DNA of 64,000 nucleotides, taken from Hymenobacter caeli. GTDB lineage: Bacteria; Bacteroidota; Bacteroidia; Cytophagales; Hymenobacteraceae. The position numbers and the translations under genes were made by a program. Where the stretch lies: contig NZ_JABSNP010000024.1 in the NCBI RefSeq assembly GCF_013294115.1, forward strand, positions 1 through 64,000, in the 5' to 3' direction. The first letter of the stretch is position 1, and each line of letters begins with the position of its first letter. The notes under the pieces are model-generated. The model searched no databases. It saw only the letters and a list, made by a program, of their open reading frames with translations, and was not told the origin of the DNA. Shown piece after piece: positions 18,151 through 26,414 of the stretch.

Positions 18151-18705
18151 ATGAAATACACCCAGTTGACGGATTCTATTTTCACGGTGGACGACTTTTT
18201 GACCCGGCAGGAATGCCTGGAGAACATCGTGCTAAGCGAAAAAATTGGGTACGAGCTGGCCAAGGTCAATACCGCGGCCGGTAGCCGGGTGCGCACGGAC
18301 GTGCGCAACAACAACCGGGCGTTTCACCGCAGCGGGGAGCTGGCCGAGGCGCTGTGGGAAAAAGCTGCGCCCTTCGTGCCCACGCGGCTGGGCAACAGCC
18401 AAGCCCTCGGGCTCAACGAGCTGTTCCGCTTCTACCGCTACCAGCGGGGGCACCGCTTCAAAGGCCATTTCGACGAGAGCTACATCCGCAACGAGCACGA
18501 AGCGAGCTATTTCACCTTTATGGTGTACCTGAACGATAATTTTCAGGGCGGCGACACGGCCTTTCGGGGGCTGCGCATCCGCCCCCGGCAGGGCACGGCG
18601 CTCGTCTTCCTGCACAGCCTGTACCACGAAGGCAGCGAGGTCACGCAGGGCGTCAAGTACGTCCTGCGGTCGGACGTGATGTTCCGCACCCGCGTACCGA
18701 TATAG
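18151..18705 (+). CDS. 2OG-Fe(II) oxygenase, prolyl 4-hydroxylase-like
   Basis: A 184-residue dioxygenase using iron and 2-oxoglutarate. The jelly-roll core shows LFRFYRYQRGHRFKGHFDES, which holds the HxD iron motif (H-F-D), the strand YFTFMVYLNDNFQGGDTAF, and FLHSLYHEGSEVTQGVKYV with the distal histidine and the basic residue that binds 2-oxoglutarate. Target is unknown; relatives hydroxylate prolines in proteins or free substrates. Start MKYTQLTDSIFTVDDFL at 18151. Single gene, divergent from the MpaB-like gene. Confidence 0.9.
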   Translation: MKYTQLTDSIFTVDDFLTRQECLENIVLSEKIGYELAKVNTAAGSRVRTDVRNNNRAFHRSGELAEALWEKAAPFVPTRLGNSQALGLNELFRFYRYQRGHRFKGHFDESYIRNEHEASYFTFMVYLNDNFQGGDTAFRGLRIRPRQGTALVFLHSLYHEGSEVTQGVKYVLRSDVMFRTRVPI

Positions 18706-18791
18706 AGTTGATGCGCTTTTAACAAAAAGCCGGGCCCCACGTGCGCCTGCGCATTTTTTTGAGCCCCATGGTGCCGGCCCCGGCGCGGCGG

Positions 18792-21092
18792 CTAGTTCGG
18801 CACCGCCTGCACCGCCGGCTTGGGGTGGCGGTAAAAAAACAGGATTAGCAGCGGCAGCAGCGTCAGCTCGGCCACCACGCCGAAAAGCAGCGTGAGGCCG
18901 ATGAGGAAGCCGACGTAAAACGTGCCGTCGAACGACGAAAACAGCAGCGTGGAGAAGCCGCCCACCAAAATGAGCGAGGTGACGATGACGGCCTTGCCGG
19001 CCAGCAGGTAGGTGTGGCGCACGGCCCGGAACACGGACGTTTCGTGGGCCAGGGTGAGCCGCAGCTTGCTGATGAAGTGAATGGTGTCGTCGACGGCGAT
19101 GCCAAAGGCAATGGTGAAAATAATGCTCGTGCTCACCTTCATGCTCACGCCGGCCAGGCCCATCACGCCGGCCACAATCAGGATGGGCACCAGGTTGGGG
19201 ATGAGCACGACCACCACCATCCGGAACGATTTGAACAGCGCCAGCACGATGAGCGTAACCATGAGCACGTCGATGCTCATGCCGGTTATCATGTTGACGG
19301 TCAGGTTTTCGTTGTTCTTGTCGATGAGATTAGACGAGCCCGTGAGGCGCGTGCCCAGCACCGTTGAATCCACCGACGTGCGCAGGAACCGCCGCAGCCC
19401 GGCGTTGAGCGCGTCGGCGCGGATGCTGCCCACGTCGGCCATGCGGCCGGTGAGGCGGCCGGCGCGGCCGTCGGGCAGCGCCAGGGCCCGGAACTCGGCT
19501 TTTTTGCGGAACAGGTGCAGCTTGCTTTGCAGGCCGCGCAGCTCGGCCGAATCGGCGGGCAGGCGGTATTCGGCCAGCCCGCCGCCGTGCAGGGCTTTGC
19601 GCATCGACTTGACGAGCGTGACCGGCGAGGCGGCGAAGCGCAGGCCGTAGGGGCCCCGCAGGTAGTTTTCGATGCGCTCGGTTTGGCGCAGCACGGCCAG
19701 GTCGTACACGGTGCGGCCGGGGCCCGGCTTCAGCTCCAGCTCGAAGGGCCGCACGCCGGCAAACTGGCGCTCAAAAAAAGCAAAATCCAGCCGCACGGGG
19801 TCGGTTTTCGACAAGTCATCGAGCAGCATGGAGTTGATGTGCACCCGCGTGGCCAGCCCGATTGAAATTGCCACTACCAGCCCGCTGACGGTGAAAATGA
19901 GCCGCCGCCGCGCCAGCACCTGCCGGAACAGGCGGCTCAGCACCCCGTCCCAGCCGTGGCCCTGCTGGCGCGGCACCCGCAGCTGCGGCTTTTTGAGCAG
20001 CGTGAGCAGCGCCGGCAGCAGCGTGAAGCTGAGCACGAACGCCAGCAGCACGGCGATGCCCGTAAAGAGCCCGAAGTTGTAGATGGGCCGGATGGAGCTG
20101 GTCATCAGCGTGAAAAAGCCCAGGCTGGTGGTGATGGCCGACAGCGCCGAGCCGAACCCCGATTCCTTGATGGTGACGCGCAGGGCGTCTTTTTTGGTGG
20201 CCCCGTAGCCCAGCTCGGCCACGTAGCGGGTGATGATGTGCACCGTGTCGGAGGTGCCCACCACGAACATCATCACCGGCAGCAGGGCCGTCATCAGGTC
20301 GATGCGCACGCCGCAGGCCCCCATCACGCCCAGCCCCCACAGGATGGCCCCCAGCACCACCACCAGCGGCAGCGCCACGCCCCACCACGTGCGAAACGTG
20401 AACCAGAGCAGCCCCGTGACGAGCAGTACCGACAGGCTCATGAACACGATAAGCTCGCGCTGGAGCCGGTCCACGAACACGGACTGGGCCACGGCGCGGC
20501 CCGCCAGGTGGTAGCTTTTTTCCGGGAAGCCGTACCGCGCCAGGCCGCCGCGCAGCACGGCCAGCAGCGAGTCGCCGGGGGGCTTTTTGAGGTCGGGCGT
20601 GGTTTGCACCACCAGCGTCACGGCCCGGGCATCGGGGCTGAACACGTTGCCCACCAGGCCCGGCGTGCGGTAAATCAGCGCGGAGTCGCGGGCCCGCTGG
20701 GCCGGGTCGGCGCGGTAGGCGGCCGGGTGCAGGTAGGGCAGGTTGAACACGCCCAGGCCCTCCACCACGGGGTTGGCCAGGGTGGTGGGGGAAGTGACGG
20801 CCACCACGTGGCGCTGCCGCCGGGCCAGGCGCGAGAGCGAATCGACGCGCCCCAGGAAAGCGCCGTCGAAGACGGTGCGGCCGGCGGGGGCCTCCAGGCC
20901 CAGCAGCAGGTAGTCGTTGTCGTTGCCGAAGCGCTTGGTGTAGCCCTGGTAGTAGTCGAGGTCGGGGTCGCCGGCGGGGTAGAAGTCGTTGAAGTTATAG
21001 TTGAACCGCAGCTGCGCTACGTAGTAAGCGCTGAGGGCGGAAAACAGCCCCAGCACGAGCAGGGCCAGGTAAGAAGTGCGGCGAAGGGACAT
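18792..21092 (-). CDS. MMPL/RND-family exporter
   Basis: A 766-residue inner-membrane transporter. It has one N-terminal helix (SYLALLVLGLFSALSAYYVA), a large periplasmic loop, then a five- to six-helix bundle beginning LIVFMSLSVLLVTGLLWFTF with MTALLPVMMFVVGTSDTVH, a second loop and a second bundle ending in AFGIAVDDTIHFISKLR and GFSTLLFSSFDGTFYVGFLI. The twin GT/AVDDTIH motifs with an acidic residue are the proton relay of RND/MMPL and patched-like proteins. Cargo is probably lipid or hydrophobic. Start MSLRRTSYL at 21092 was preferred to an upstream codon because similarity begins there. Confidence 0.9.
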   Translation of the reverse strand: MSLRRTSYLALLVLGLFSALSAYYVAQLRFNYNFNDFYPAGDPDLDYYQGYTKRFGNDNDYLLLGLEAPAGRTVFDGAFLGRVDSLSRLARRQRHVVAVTSPTTLANPVVEGLGVFNLPYLHPAAYRADPAQRARDSALIYRTPGLVGNVFSPDARAVTLVVQTTPDLKKPPGDSLLAVLRGGLARYGFPEKSYHLAGRAVAQSVFVDRLQRELIVFMSLSVLLVTGLLWFTFRTWWGVALPLVVVLGAILWGLGVMGACGVRIDLMTALLPVMMFVVGTSDTVHIITRYVAELGYGATKKDALRVTIKESGFGSALSAITTSLGFFTLMTSSIRPIYNFGLFTGIAVLLAFVLSFTLLPALLTLLKKPQLRVPRQQGHGWDGVLSRLFRQVLARRRLIFTVSGLVVAISIGLATRVHINSMLLDDLSKTDPVRLDFAFFERQFAGVRPFELELKPGPGRTVYDLAVLRQTERIENYLRGPYGLRFAASPVTLVKSMRKALHGGGLAEYRLPADSAELRGLQSKLHLFRKKAEFRALALPDGRAGRLTGRMADVGSIRADALNAGLRRFLRTSVDSTVLGTRLTGSSNLIDKNNENLTVNMITGMSIDVLMVTLIVLALFKSFRMVVVVLIPNLVPILIVAGVMGLAGVSMKVSTSIIFTIAFGIAVDDTIHFISKLRLTLAHETSVFRAVRHTYLLAGKAVIVTSLILVGGFSTLLFSSFDGTFYVGFLIGLTLLFGVVAELTLLPLLILFFYRHPKPAVQAVPN

Positions 21093-21172
21093 AAATAGAA
21101 GTAGCGCGAAACCGGGTTGCGCGGAGGGAAACGGGCCCCGGCCGGCCGCGCCAAACATTGGGCCGTGCGTTG

Positions 21173-21180
21173 TACTTTTA
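21173..21180 (+). promoter_or_regulatory. -7 box of the small Cys-rich secreted protein gene
   Basis: TACTTTTA is a near match to TAnnTTTG, 70 bases upstream of the ATG at 21250. A TTG at 21158-21160 is closer than the usual spacing. Confidence 0.4.
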
Positions 21181-21249
21181 GGGACCGCAAGCGGAAAACG
21201 CCCCGTTTTGTCCTTTTGTTTCTTCCAAGCCCCTACCTAATTTTCTGCC

Positions 21250-21504
21250 ATGAAAAATACCCTGCTCGCCCTCGCCCTGTTCGCCTTCGCCGGTACCGCT
21301 ACCTTCGCCCACGAAACACCGGGCAAGCCCGCCAAGGGCAAAAAAGACAATTGCCCCGCCATGGCCGCCGCCCAGTGCACCCGCGGCATGGCCAGCGGCA
21401 ACACCGCCGGCATGCCCGCCTGCTGCCGCGCCAAAATGGCGAAAATGGCCGCCGCCTCGGCCGCTACCGCCCAGGTGAAAGCCCCGGTAACGAAGACGAT
21501 GTAA
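21250..21504 (+). CDS. Small secreted alanine/methionine/cysteine-rich protein
   Basis: An 84-residue protein beginning MKNTLLALALFAFAGTATFA, a signal peptide. The mature part is small, basic, and has four cysteines and many methionines (DNCPAMAAAQCTRGMASG, then MPACCRAKMAKMAAA), a composition that could bind copper or other soft metals. That role is inference; I know no family. A near-canonical terminator follows, so the gene is expressed on its own. Confidence 0.78.
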   Translation: MKNTLLALALFAFAGTATFAHETPGKPAKGKKDNCPAMAAAQCTRGMASGNTAGMPACCRAKMAKMAAASAATAQVKAPVTKTM

Positions 21505-21526
21505 ATGGCTTAACTTACATTTAATT

Positions 21527-21558
21527 AAAAGGCTGCCTTGGTAACAGGGCAGCCTTTT
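21527..21558 (+). terminator. Intrinsic terminator
   Basis: AAAAGGCTGCC (21527-21537) pairs with GGCAGCCTTTT (21548-21558), followed by T. The A-rich left side may let it work in both directions for the convergent membrane protein gene. Confidence 0.9.
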
Positions 21559-21576
21559 TAATTGTCAATTTTTGAT

Positions 21577-22131
21577 TCATTGCCTTTCGCGCAATAACTG
21601 CTGGGCCGCTGTTATTGCTGAAGGCACTAGCTTTCTACGTATCACTATTTGAGTGAGGTCCTCCGTGGATTTTCGAGAAAACTTATTTTTAAATTCTTCG
21701 ATTTCTTCTTGCTGTATTCTATTTGTTTTTTCATCCGATGGCTTTATAAGCGCAAATAGAAGAAAATTTATTCTTCCATAATTCAGTAAATAAGTCAAGA
21801 AGATAACTGCTAATATTACAAGATTGAGCCCGATATTCAACCCTCCAAATGCTAATCCCGCATTGTATTGGACCGCAGTAAAATTGATGATTCCGAACAA
21901 CCCGAATAATAGAGTTAGCGCAAAGCAGTACTTGTAATATTTCTTCGCAAGAAAATACGAAATAAGCGCTGCGCCGACTGCTGCTAGGGCCCCATAGTGC
22001 TTAGGGCCGAGTGCAAAGGCATAAGCAGTGCCGTCCAGTTCAACGGTTCCCTTGAGGGCAGTTACAATGGTGCTAACGCAGCAAATTACCAGTAGCAGCA
22101 ACGGTAATAATTGACGGTAGCGGTGAAGCAT
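21577..22131 (-). CDS. Low-GC integral membrane protein, hypothetical
   Basis: A 184-residue protein with about four membrane helices: YRQLLPLLLLVICCVSTIV, YGALAAVGAALISYFLA, FALTLLFGLFGIINFTAV and IGLNLVILAVIFLTYLLN. The cytosolic C-terminus ends with RKSTEDLTQIVIRRKLVP and an AAQQLLRER motif, a tail I have seen on several Bacteroidota membrane proteins with unknown roles. GC content is much lower than the flanks, which suggests acquisition or a late-arriving gene. No function can be assigned. Confidence 0.75.
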   Translation of the reverse strand: MLHRYRQLLPLLLLVICCVSTIVTALKGTVELDGTAYAFALGPKHYGALAAVGAALISYFLAKKYYKYCFALTLLFGLFGIINFTAVQYNAGLAFGGLNIGLNLVILAVIFLTYLLNYGRINFLLFALIKPSDEKTNRIQQEEIEEFKNKFSRKSTEDLTQIVIRRKLVPSAITAAQQLLRERQ

Positions 22132-22277
22132 TGGTTTTGTTAGTGCGGCCGGAGTTAATACCTCAAATATAGCAAGTGTTAAAGCTGATGCTGGCTTGCA
22201 AACGGACCAAAGCAGACGGTTTAAATAATAAATTCTTCGCCGGAAACCTTGGCCAAACCAAGCGGGTTACAAAGCTC

Positions 22278-22574
22278 ATGAAACCCGCCTCCGCTACTTT
22301 CGACCACCTCTCCGTCGCCGACATCGACCGCATCATCGAGATGGGGTGGGAGGACCGCACGCCGTTTGAGGCCATCGAGCTGCAATTCGGCCTGTTGGAA
22401 AAAGACGTGGTGGCCCTGATGCGCCGCGAAATGAAGGTGTCGTCGTTTCGGATGTGGCGGGCGCGGATGGCCGGCCGCGCCACCAAGCACCTGGCCCTGC
22501 GCGCCGATGAGGTGGACGGGTTTAAGAGCGCCAGCCAGCGCAGCATCTCGCTCAACAAAATCAGCAAGCGGTAG
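22278..22574 (+). CDS. TIGR03643 family protein
   Basis: A 98-residue protein matching the TIGR03643 pattern: [57 protein letters not shown], and the C-terminal ISLNKISKR. The middle resembles a helix-turn-helix. Function is unknown. I chose [11 protein letters not shown] at 22278; an ATG upstream at 22176 would add 34 residues without similarity. It is followed after 32 bases by thyA, which has its own promoter box. Confidence 0.88.
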   Translation: MKPASATFDHLSVADIDRIIEMGWEDRTPFEAIELQFGLLEKDVVALMRREMKVSSFRMWRARMAGRATKHLALRADEVDGFKSASQRSISLNKISKR

Positions 22575-22590
22575 GGGCCCCCCGGCGTTT

Positions 22591-22598
22591 TACCTTTG
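22591..22598 (+). promoter_or_regulatory. -7 promoter box of thyA
   Basis: TACCTTTG is a perfect TAnnTTTG. It ends 8 bases before the thyA ATG at 22607, so transcription would start at or within a few bases of the start codon. Confidence 0.6.
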
Positions 22599-22606
22599 GG
22601 CCACCT

Positions 22607-23401
22607 ATGCGCCAGTACCAAGCCCTCCTCCGCCAGATTCTCGCCCACGGCACGCTCAAAACCGACCGCACCGGCACCGGCACCAAGTCCATTTTCGGGC
22701 CCCAGATGCGGTTCAATTTGGCCGATGGCTTTCCGCTCGTCACCACCAAAAAGGTGCATCTGAAAAGCATCATTCACGAATTGCTGTGGTTTTTGCGCGG
22801 TGACACCAACATCGCCTACCTCAAGGAAAACGGCGTGAGAATCTGGGACGAGTGGGCCGACGCCAACGGCGACTTAGGCCCCGTGTACGGCCACCAGTGG
22901 CGCAGCTGGCCCGACGGCCGCGGCGGCCACATCGACCAGATTAGCCAAATTATCCAGCAGCTGCGCACCACGCCCGATTCGCGCCGCATGGTTGTCTCGG
23001 CTTGGAACGTGGCCGATTTGCCGGCCATGAAGCTGCCCGCCTGCCACGCCCTGTTCCAGTTCTACGTGGCCGACGGCCGGCTCTCGTGCCAGCTTTACCA
23101 GCGCTCGGCCGACGTGTTCCTGGGCGTGCCGTTCAACATCGCCTCCTACGCCCTGCTCACGCTGATGGTGGCCCAAGTGACGGGCCTGCAACCCGGCGAA
23201 TTCATCTGGACCGGCGGCGACACGCACGTGTACGCCAACCACTTGGAGCAGGCCGAGCTGCAGCTCACGCGGGAGCCCCGCCCGCTGCCGCAGATGCACC
23301 TGAACCCGGCCGTGGCGGACATCTTTGGTTTCCAGTACGACGATTTCCGGCTGGAGAATTACGACCCCTGGCCGGCCATCAAGGCCCCGGTGGCCGTATA
23401 G
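22607..23401 (+). CDS. thyA: Thymidylate synthase
   Basis: A 264-residue enzyme, the same length as E. coli ThyA, that methylates dUMP to dTMP with methylenetetrahydrofolate. The catalytic cysteine is in [13 protein letters not shown]; other signatures are [46 protein letters not shown], and [15 protein letters not shown]. The ATG sits 8 bases after a -7 promoter box, so the mRNA may be leaderless. No dihydrofolate reductase gene follows; a TonB-CTD protein gene starts 7 bases after the stop. Confidence 0.98.
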   Translation: MRQYQALLRQILAHGTLKTDRTGTGTKSIFGPQMRFNLADGFPLVTTKKVHLKSIIHELLWFLRGDTNIAYLKENGVRIWDEWADANGDLGPVYGHQWRSWPDGRGGHIDQISQIIQQLRTTPDSRRMVVSAWNVADLPAMKLPACHALFQFYVADGRLSCQLYQRSADVFLGVPFNIASYALLTLMVAQVTGLQPGEFIWTGGDTHVYANHLEQAELQLTREPRPLPQMHLNPAVADIFGFQYDDFRLENYDPWPAIKAPVAV

Positions 23402-23408
23402 CGGGGCC

Positions 23409-23936
23409 ATGAAAAACTGCATCCTGGGGCTGGCGTTGGGGGGAGGGTTGCTGCTGGCCGGCCCGCCGGCCCGCGCCCAAACCGGCGAGTACGCGGCCCC
23501 GGGCTTCCCGATGCTGCCGCAGCGCCGCGCCGTACCGCCCGCCCCGGCCGAGGCCCGGCTGCGCTCGCCCGTGCTGCCCCGGTTCTGGCACGAGGCCGAC
23601 CCGGACCGGCAGGCGGCCGGCCGCACCCAGTTTTTCGATTTTGTGTCGGCCCAGGCCAAGTACCCCGAGGCGGCGCGGCCGCCCAAAAACCAGCCCGCGG
23701 CCCCCCTGCCCACCGGCCGCCTGCTCGTGCGCGTGCTGGTGCGGCCCGACGGCTCGGTGCGCCAGCCGCCCCGCGTGACCCGGCGCGAGCTGGCCCGCCC
23801 CGAAGCCGAGTACCGGCCCGCCGCCCTCCAGGCCCTCGACGCGGAGGCGCTGCGGGTGCTGGGGGCCCTGCGCTTCGTGCGCTCCAAGGCCGTAGAGGAT
23901 TCGCTGGTGGTGCCCATTCGCTTCGTGGCGGAATGA
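23409..23936 (+). CDS. TonB C-terminal domain-like secreted protein
   Basis: A 175-residue protein with signal peptide MKNCILGLALGGGLLLAGP and cleavage near ARAQ. The C-terminal 90 residues have the TonB-CTD pattern: GRLLVRVLVRPDGSVRQP, then LDAEALRVLGALRFVRS and VVPIRFVAE. There is no transmembrane anchor after the signal and no long proline linker, so it is not a classical TonB. Such proteins are numerous in Bacteroidota and their partner receptors are mostly unknown. Starts 7 bases after thyA and is probably co-transcribed. Confidence 0.78.
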   Translation: MKNCILGLALGGGLLLAGPPARAQTGEYAAPGFPMLPQRRAVPPAPAEARLRSPVLPRFWHEADPDRQAAGRTQFFDFVSAQAKYPEAARPPKNQPAAPLPTGRLLVRVLVRPDGSVRQPPRVTRRELARPEAEYRPAALQALDAEALRVLGALRFVRSKAVEDSLVVPIRFVAE

Positions 23937-24025
23937 CGAAAACCCCGGCCGGGCCCGGGCTTGGGGCCCGCCCCCGGAATGGTTAGATTTGGTGTTCAAA
24001 GCTGGCCCAATCACCATTCCTCCCC

Positions 24026-24907
24026 GTGAAAAAAATAATCCCTTTGGCCCTTGGGGCCGCGCTGCTGCTGGGAGCCACGCCGCCCCCCGCGCCCCGGGCC
24101 TGGGAGCCGTTGCTGGACAAAAGCCTGAGCAAGTGGCGCAATTTTGAAAGCTACCGGCACCAGCCCGGTTACCAAGGCCAGCCGCCCACCGACGCCCAGG
24201 GCCAGCCGGTGCCGCTCATTGGCTACGATAAAAACGAAGCGAACGTCTTTTCGGTCGTGGTGCTGGCGGGCGAGCCCGTGCTGCGCATCAGCGGCGAGAT
24301 ATACGGCTGCGTCTTCACCAAACAGGATTTTGCTAACTACGACCTCAAGCTCAAGGTGAAGTGGGGCGAAAAGAAATGGGTGCCCCGCCTGCACGAGCCC
24401 CGCGACAGCGGCCTGCTGTACAACAGCCAGGGCCCGTGCGGGGCAGACTACTGGCACAGCTGGATGCTGGCCCAGGAATTTCAGGTGTCGGAGCACCAAA
24501 AGGGCAACGCCATGGGCGACTACTGGTGCATCGCCTCATCAACCGCCGCCATCCACGCCGCCTACAACGCCACCCGCGACACGCTGAAGTACGCCCCCGC
24601 CGCCGCCCCGGTAAAAATGGGCAACGGCGGCCCCTACTTCTGCCAGGCGGCCGCCAATTACGAGCGGCCCAACGGCCAGTGGAACGAGCTGGAACTCATC
24701 AACGTGAACGGCCGGAGCGTGCACCTGGTGAACGGCCACGTGGTACTGGCCGTGGACAATTCGGGGGCCGTGCTGAGCGGGCAGCCCCAGCCGCTCACGC
24801 ACGGCAAAATCCAGCTGCAAAGCGAGGCCGCCGAAGTGTTCTACAAAAGTATTTTCATCAAGCCGCTCGACGCCATGCCGGCGCAGTACGCGCAGTATTT
24901 CAAGTAG
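24026..24907 (+). CDS. DUF1080 (3-keto-disaccharide hydrolase-like) protein
   Basis: A 293-residue secreted protein starting at GTG 24026 with signal MKKIIPLALGAALLLGATPP. WEPLLDKSLSKWRNFESY, ISGEIYGCVFTKQDFANYDL, LKLKVKWGEKKW, DSGLLYNSQGPCG and GKIQLQSEAAEVFYKSIFIK are the hallmarks of the DUF1080 concanavalin-like fold, described as 3-keto-disaccharide hydrolase. It probably acts in the periplasm on oxidised sugars or glycosides. An isolated gene with no sugar-utilisation partners nearby. Confidence 0.87.
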   Translation: MKKIIPLALGAALLLGATPPPAPRAWEPLLDKSLSKWRNFESYRHQPGYQGQPPTDAQGQPVPLIGYDKNEANVFSVVVLAGEPVLRISGEIYGCVFTKQDFANYDLKLKVKWGEKKWVPRLHEPRDSGLLYNSQGPCGADYWHSWMLAQEFQVSEHQKGNAMGDYWCIASSTAAIHAAYNATRDTLKYAPAAAPVKMGNGGPYFCQAAANYERPNGQWNELELINVNGRSVHLVNGHVVLAVDNSGAVLSGQPQPLTHGKIQLQSEAAEVFYKSIFIKPLDAMPAQYAQYFK

Positions 24908-25041
24908 GTGATGCGAAAAATACGGCCCAGTGCCTTACGCCGCCCAGGTTTAGCGGCCCCGGCGCAGCCTCTGGAGATTGCCACGAATAACAATAGTTGA
25001 GCTAACCGGACGTTCACGAGTAAGTAGCTTATCTGCCGTCG

Positions 25042-25374
25042 ATGGAAACCTTTTTGAGTGAGCTGTTCGCCGAAATTATTGGCCGCTACGTCTTGGGCCT
25101 TATTATTTCGGGGTTGCGACAAACGCTTTACTGGGTCGCGTTTCCAGGCCTTGTGCTACTCGGCTGGGTGAGCCTGTGGACGGTGGCACGCCAGCGGGTC
25201 TCTTTCGCGCAGCTTTGGCAAAAGCTGGGGGCCCGGCAGCTGCACCAAGCCGGCCGGGCCGTGCTGGTGCGGGGCAGTGCGTACGCGGGAGCCGCGCTGG
25301 TGTGTGCGCCGCTGGCCTTGTTGTTGGGAGCCGGGCTGTGGGCGGGGGCGCGGGCGGTGCTACGGTTTCCCTGA
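25042..25374 (+). CDS. Small membrane protein, hypothetical
   Basis: A 110-residue protein with two to three hydrophobic segments: YWVAFPGLVLLGWVSLW, and SAYAGAALVCAPLALLLGAGLW near the C-terminus, with a basic loop (RQRVSFAQLWQKLGARQLH) between them. No family is recognised. The end overlaps the convergent aminotransferase gene by 15 bases. Confidence 0.62.
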   Translation: METFLSELFAEIIGRYVLGLIISGLRQTLYWVAFPGLVLLGWVSLWTVARQRVSFAQLWQKLGARQLHQAGRAVLVRGSAYAGAALVCAPLALLLGAGLWAGARAVLRFP

Positions 25375-26184
25375 AGCCAAGCCGAAGCGAACCAGTAGGA
25401 CCGAATCGACCGATAAAAAATTCACGTTTTCAACCCGCTGCACCGTTCGCACCGCCGCCACGTTGGCGGTGAAAACGGTGTCAGCCGCGAGTAAATCTTC
25501 CTTTGAAAATAATCCTTCGCAGCACGCCACGTCAGCGGCCTTCGCCGCTCGCAGCACCTGCGCCCGCCGCACCCCGGCCACGCAGCCGCTGGCCAGCGCC
25601 GGGGTAAAAAGCACGCCTTTCTTAAGCCAGAAAATGGCCGCCGCGCCGGCTTCGGCCACGTGCCCGGCCGCGTCGCAAAGAATGATTTCGTCCAGGCCGC
25701 GTTGCTGGCGCTCGTGAGCCGCCCGCACGTAGAGCCACGCCTGGGGCCCTTTGCAAAAGCTGAGCGGGGAATAAATGGAGTGGGTTTCCAGCGCGAAGTC
25801 TGCTTGCTGAACCGGCGCGTCGTCGGGGGCAAAGGCTTCGGCGGTGGCCAGCCACTCGGCCGCGGCGGTGGGCGGGGCGTAGCGGCCGCCGCCGCCGCGC
25901 CACAGTTGCAGGCGCAGGCGGGCGGCGGGCAAGGCATTGGCGGCGGCCAGGGCCCCCAGCGTGGCGGCCAACGCCTCCGGCGTGGCCAGGGCGGCGGGCA
26001 GCGTCAGGTACAGCGCGGCGGCGGCTTGCTGCATCCGCGACACATGGTCGGCCGCCAGGCGCAGGCGGTTATCGTTGAATATCAGGGTTTCAAAAAAGCC
26101 GTCGCCAAAGGCCAGGCCCCGGTTGGGCAGGGGCAGGGCGAAGTCCGTCTGGGCCAGCAGCTGGCCGTTGTGAAGCAGATACAT
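25360..26184 (-). CDS. Aminotransferase class IV (branched-chain aminotransferase / aminodeoxychorismate lyase family)
   Basis: A 274-residue PLP enzyme of fold type IV. N-terminal LLHNGQLLAQTDFALPLPNR and GLAFGDGFFETLIF are typical. The Schiff-base lysine is in SFCKGPQAWL; GLDEIILCDAAGHVAEAGAA, then AIFWLKKGVLFTPALASGCV and AGVRRAQVL carry the cofactor-binding segments. It could be a PabC lyase (folate pathway) or a branched-chain aminotransferase; the short length and the rather divergent substrate pocket favour PabC-like, without certainty. Last gene of a minus-strand cluster after dprA. Confidence 0.83.
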   Translation of the reverse strand: MYLLHNGQLLAQTDFALPLPNRGLAFGDGFFETLIFNDNRLRLAADHVSRMQQAAAALYLTLPAALATPEALAATLGALAAANALPAARLRLQLWRGGGGRYAPPTAAAEWLATAEAFAPDDAPVQQADFALETHSIYSPLSFCKGPQAWLYVRAAHERQQRGLDEIILCDAAGHVAEAGAAAIFWLKKGVLFTPALASGCVAGVRRAQVLRAAKAADVACCEGLFSKEDLLAADTVFTANVAAVRTVQRVENVNFLSVDSVLLVRFGLASGKP

Positions 26185-26414
26185 AGCGGTGACGGGTGCG
26201 GTGAAGCGGGGGCGAAAGGGTAAGCGGGGGCTCTGGGGATTGATAGGAGCCCCGGTGATTGGTAGGGGCCCCAGCAATTACCGGGCAGCCGGCGGAAAAG
26301 CCGGCAGCCCGGGCCGTAACCAACCTAAGCCAGGCGGTCCAAAGCTGGCCATTTGCCCCGCCTGAATCGTCCCCAAAATCCGCGCAATCCGAGAAATTCG
26401 CCCGAATCCGTGGT

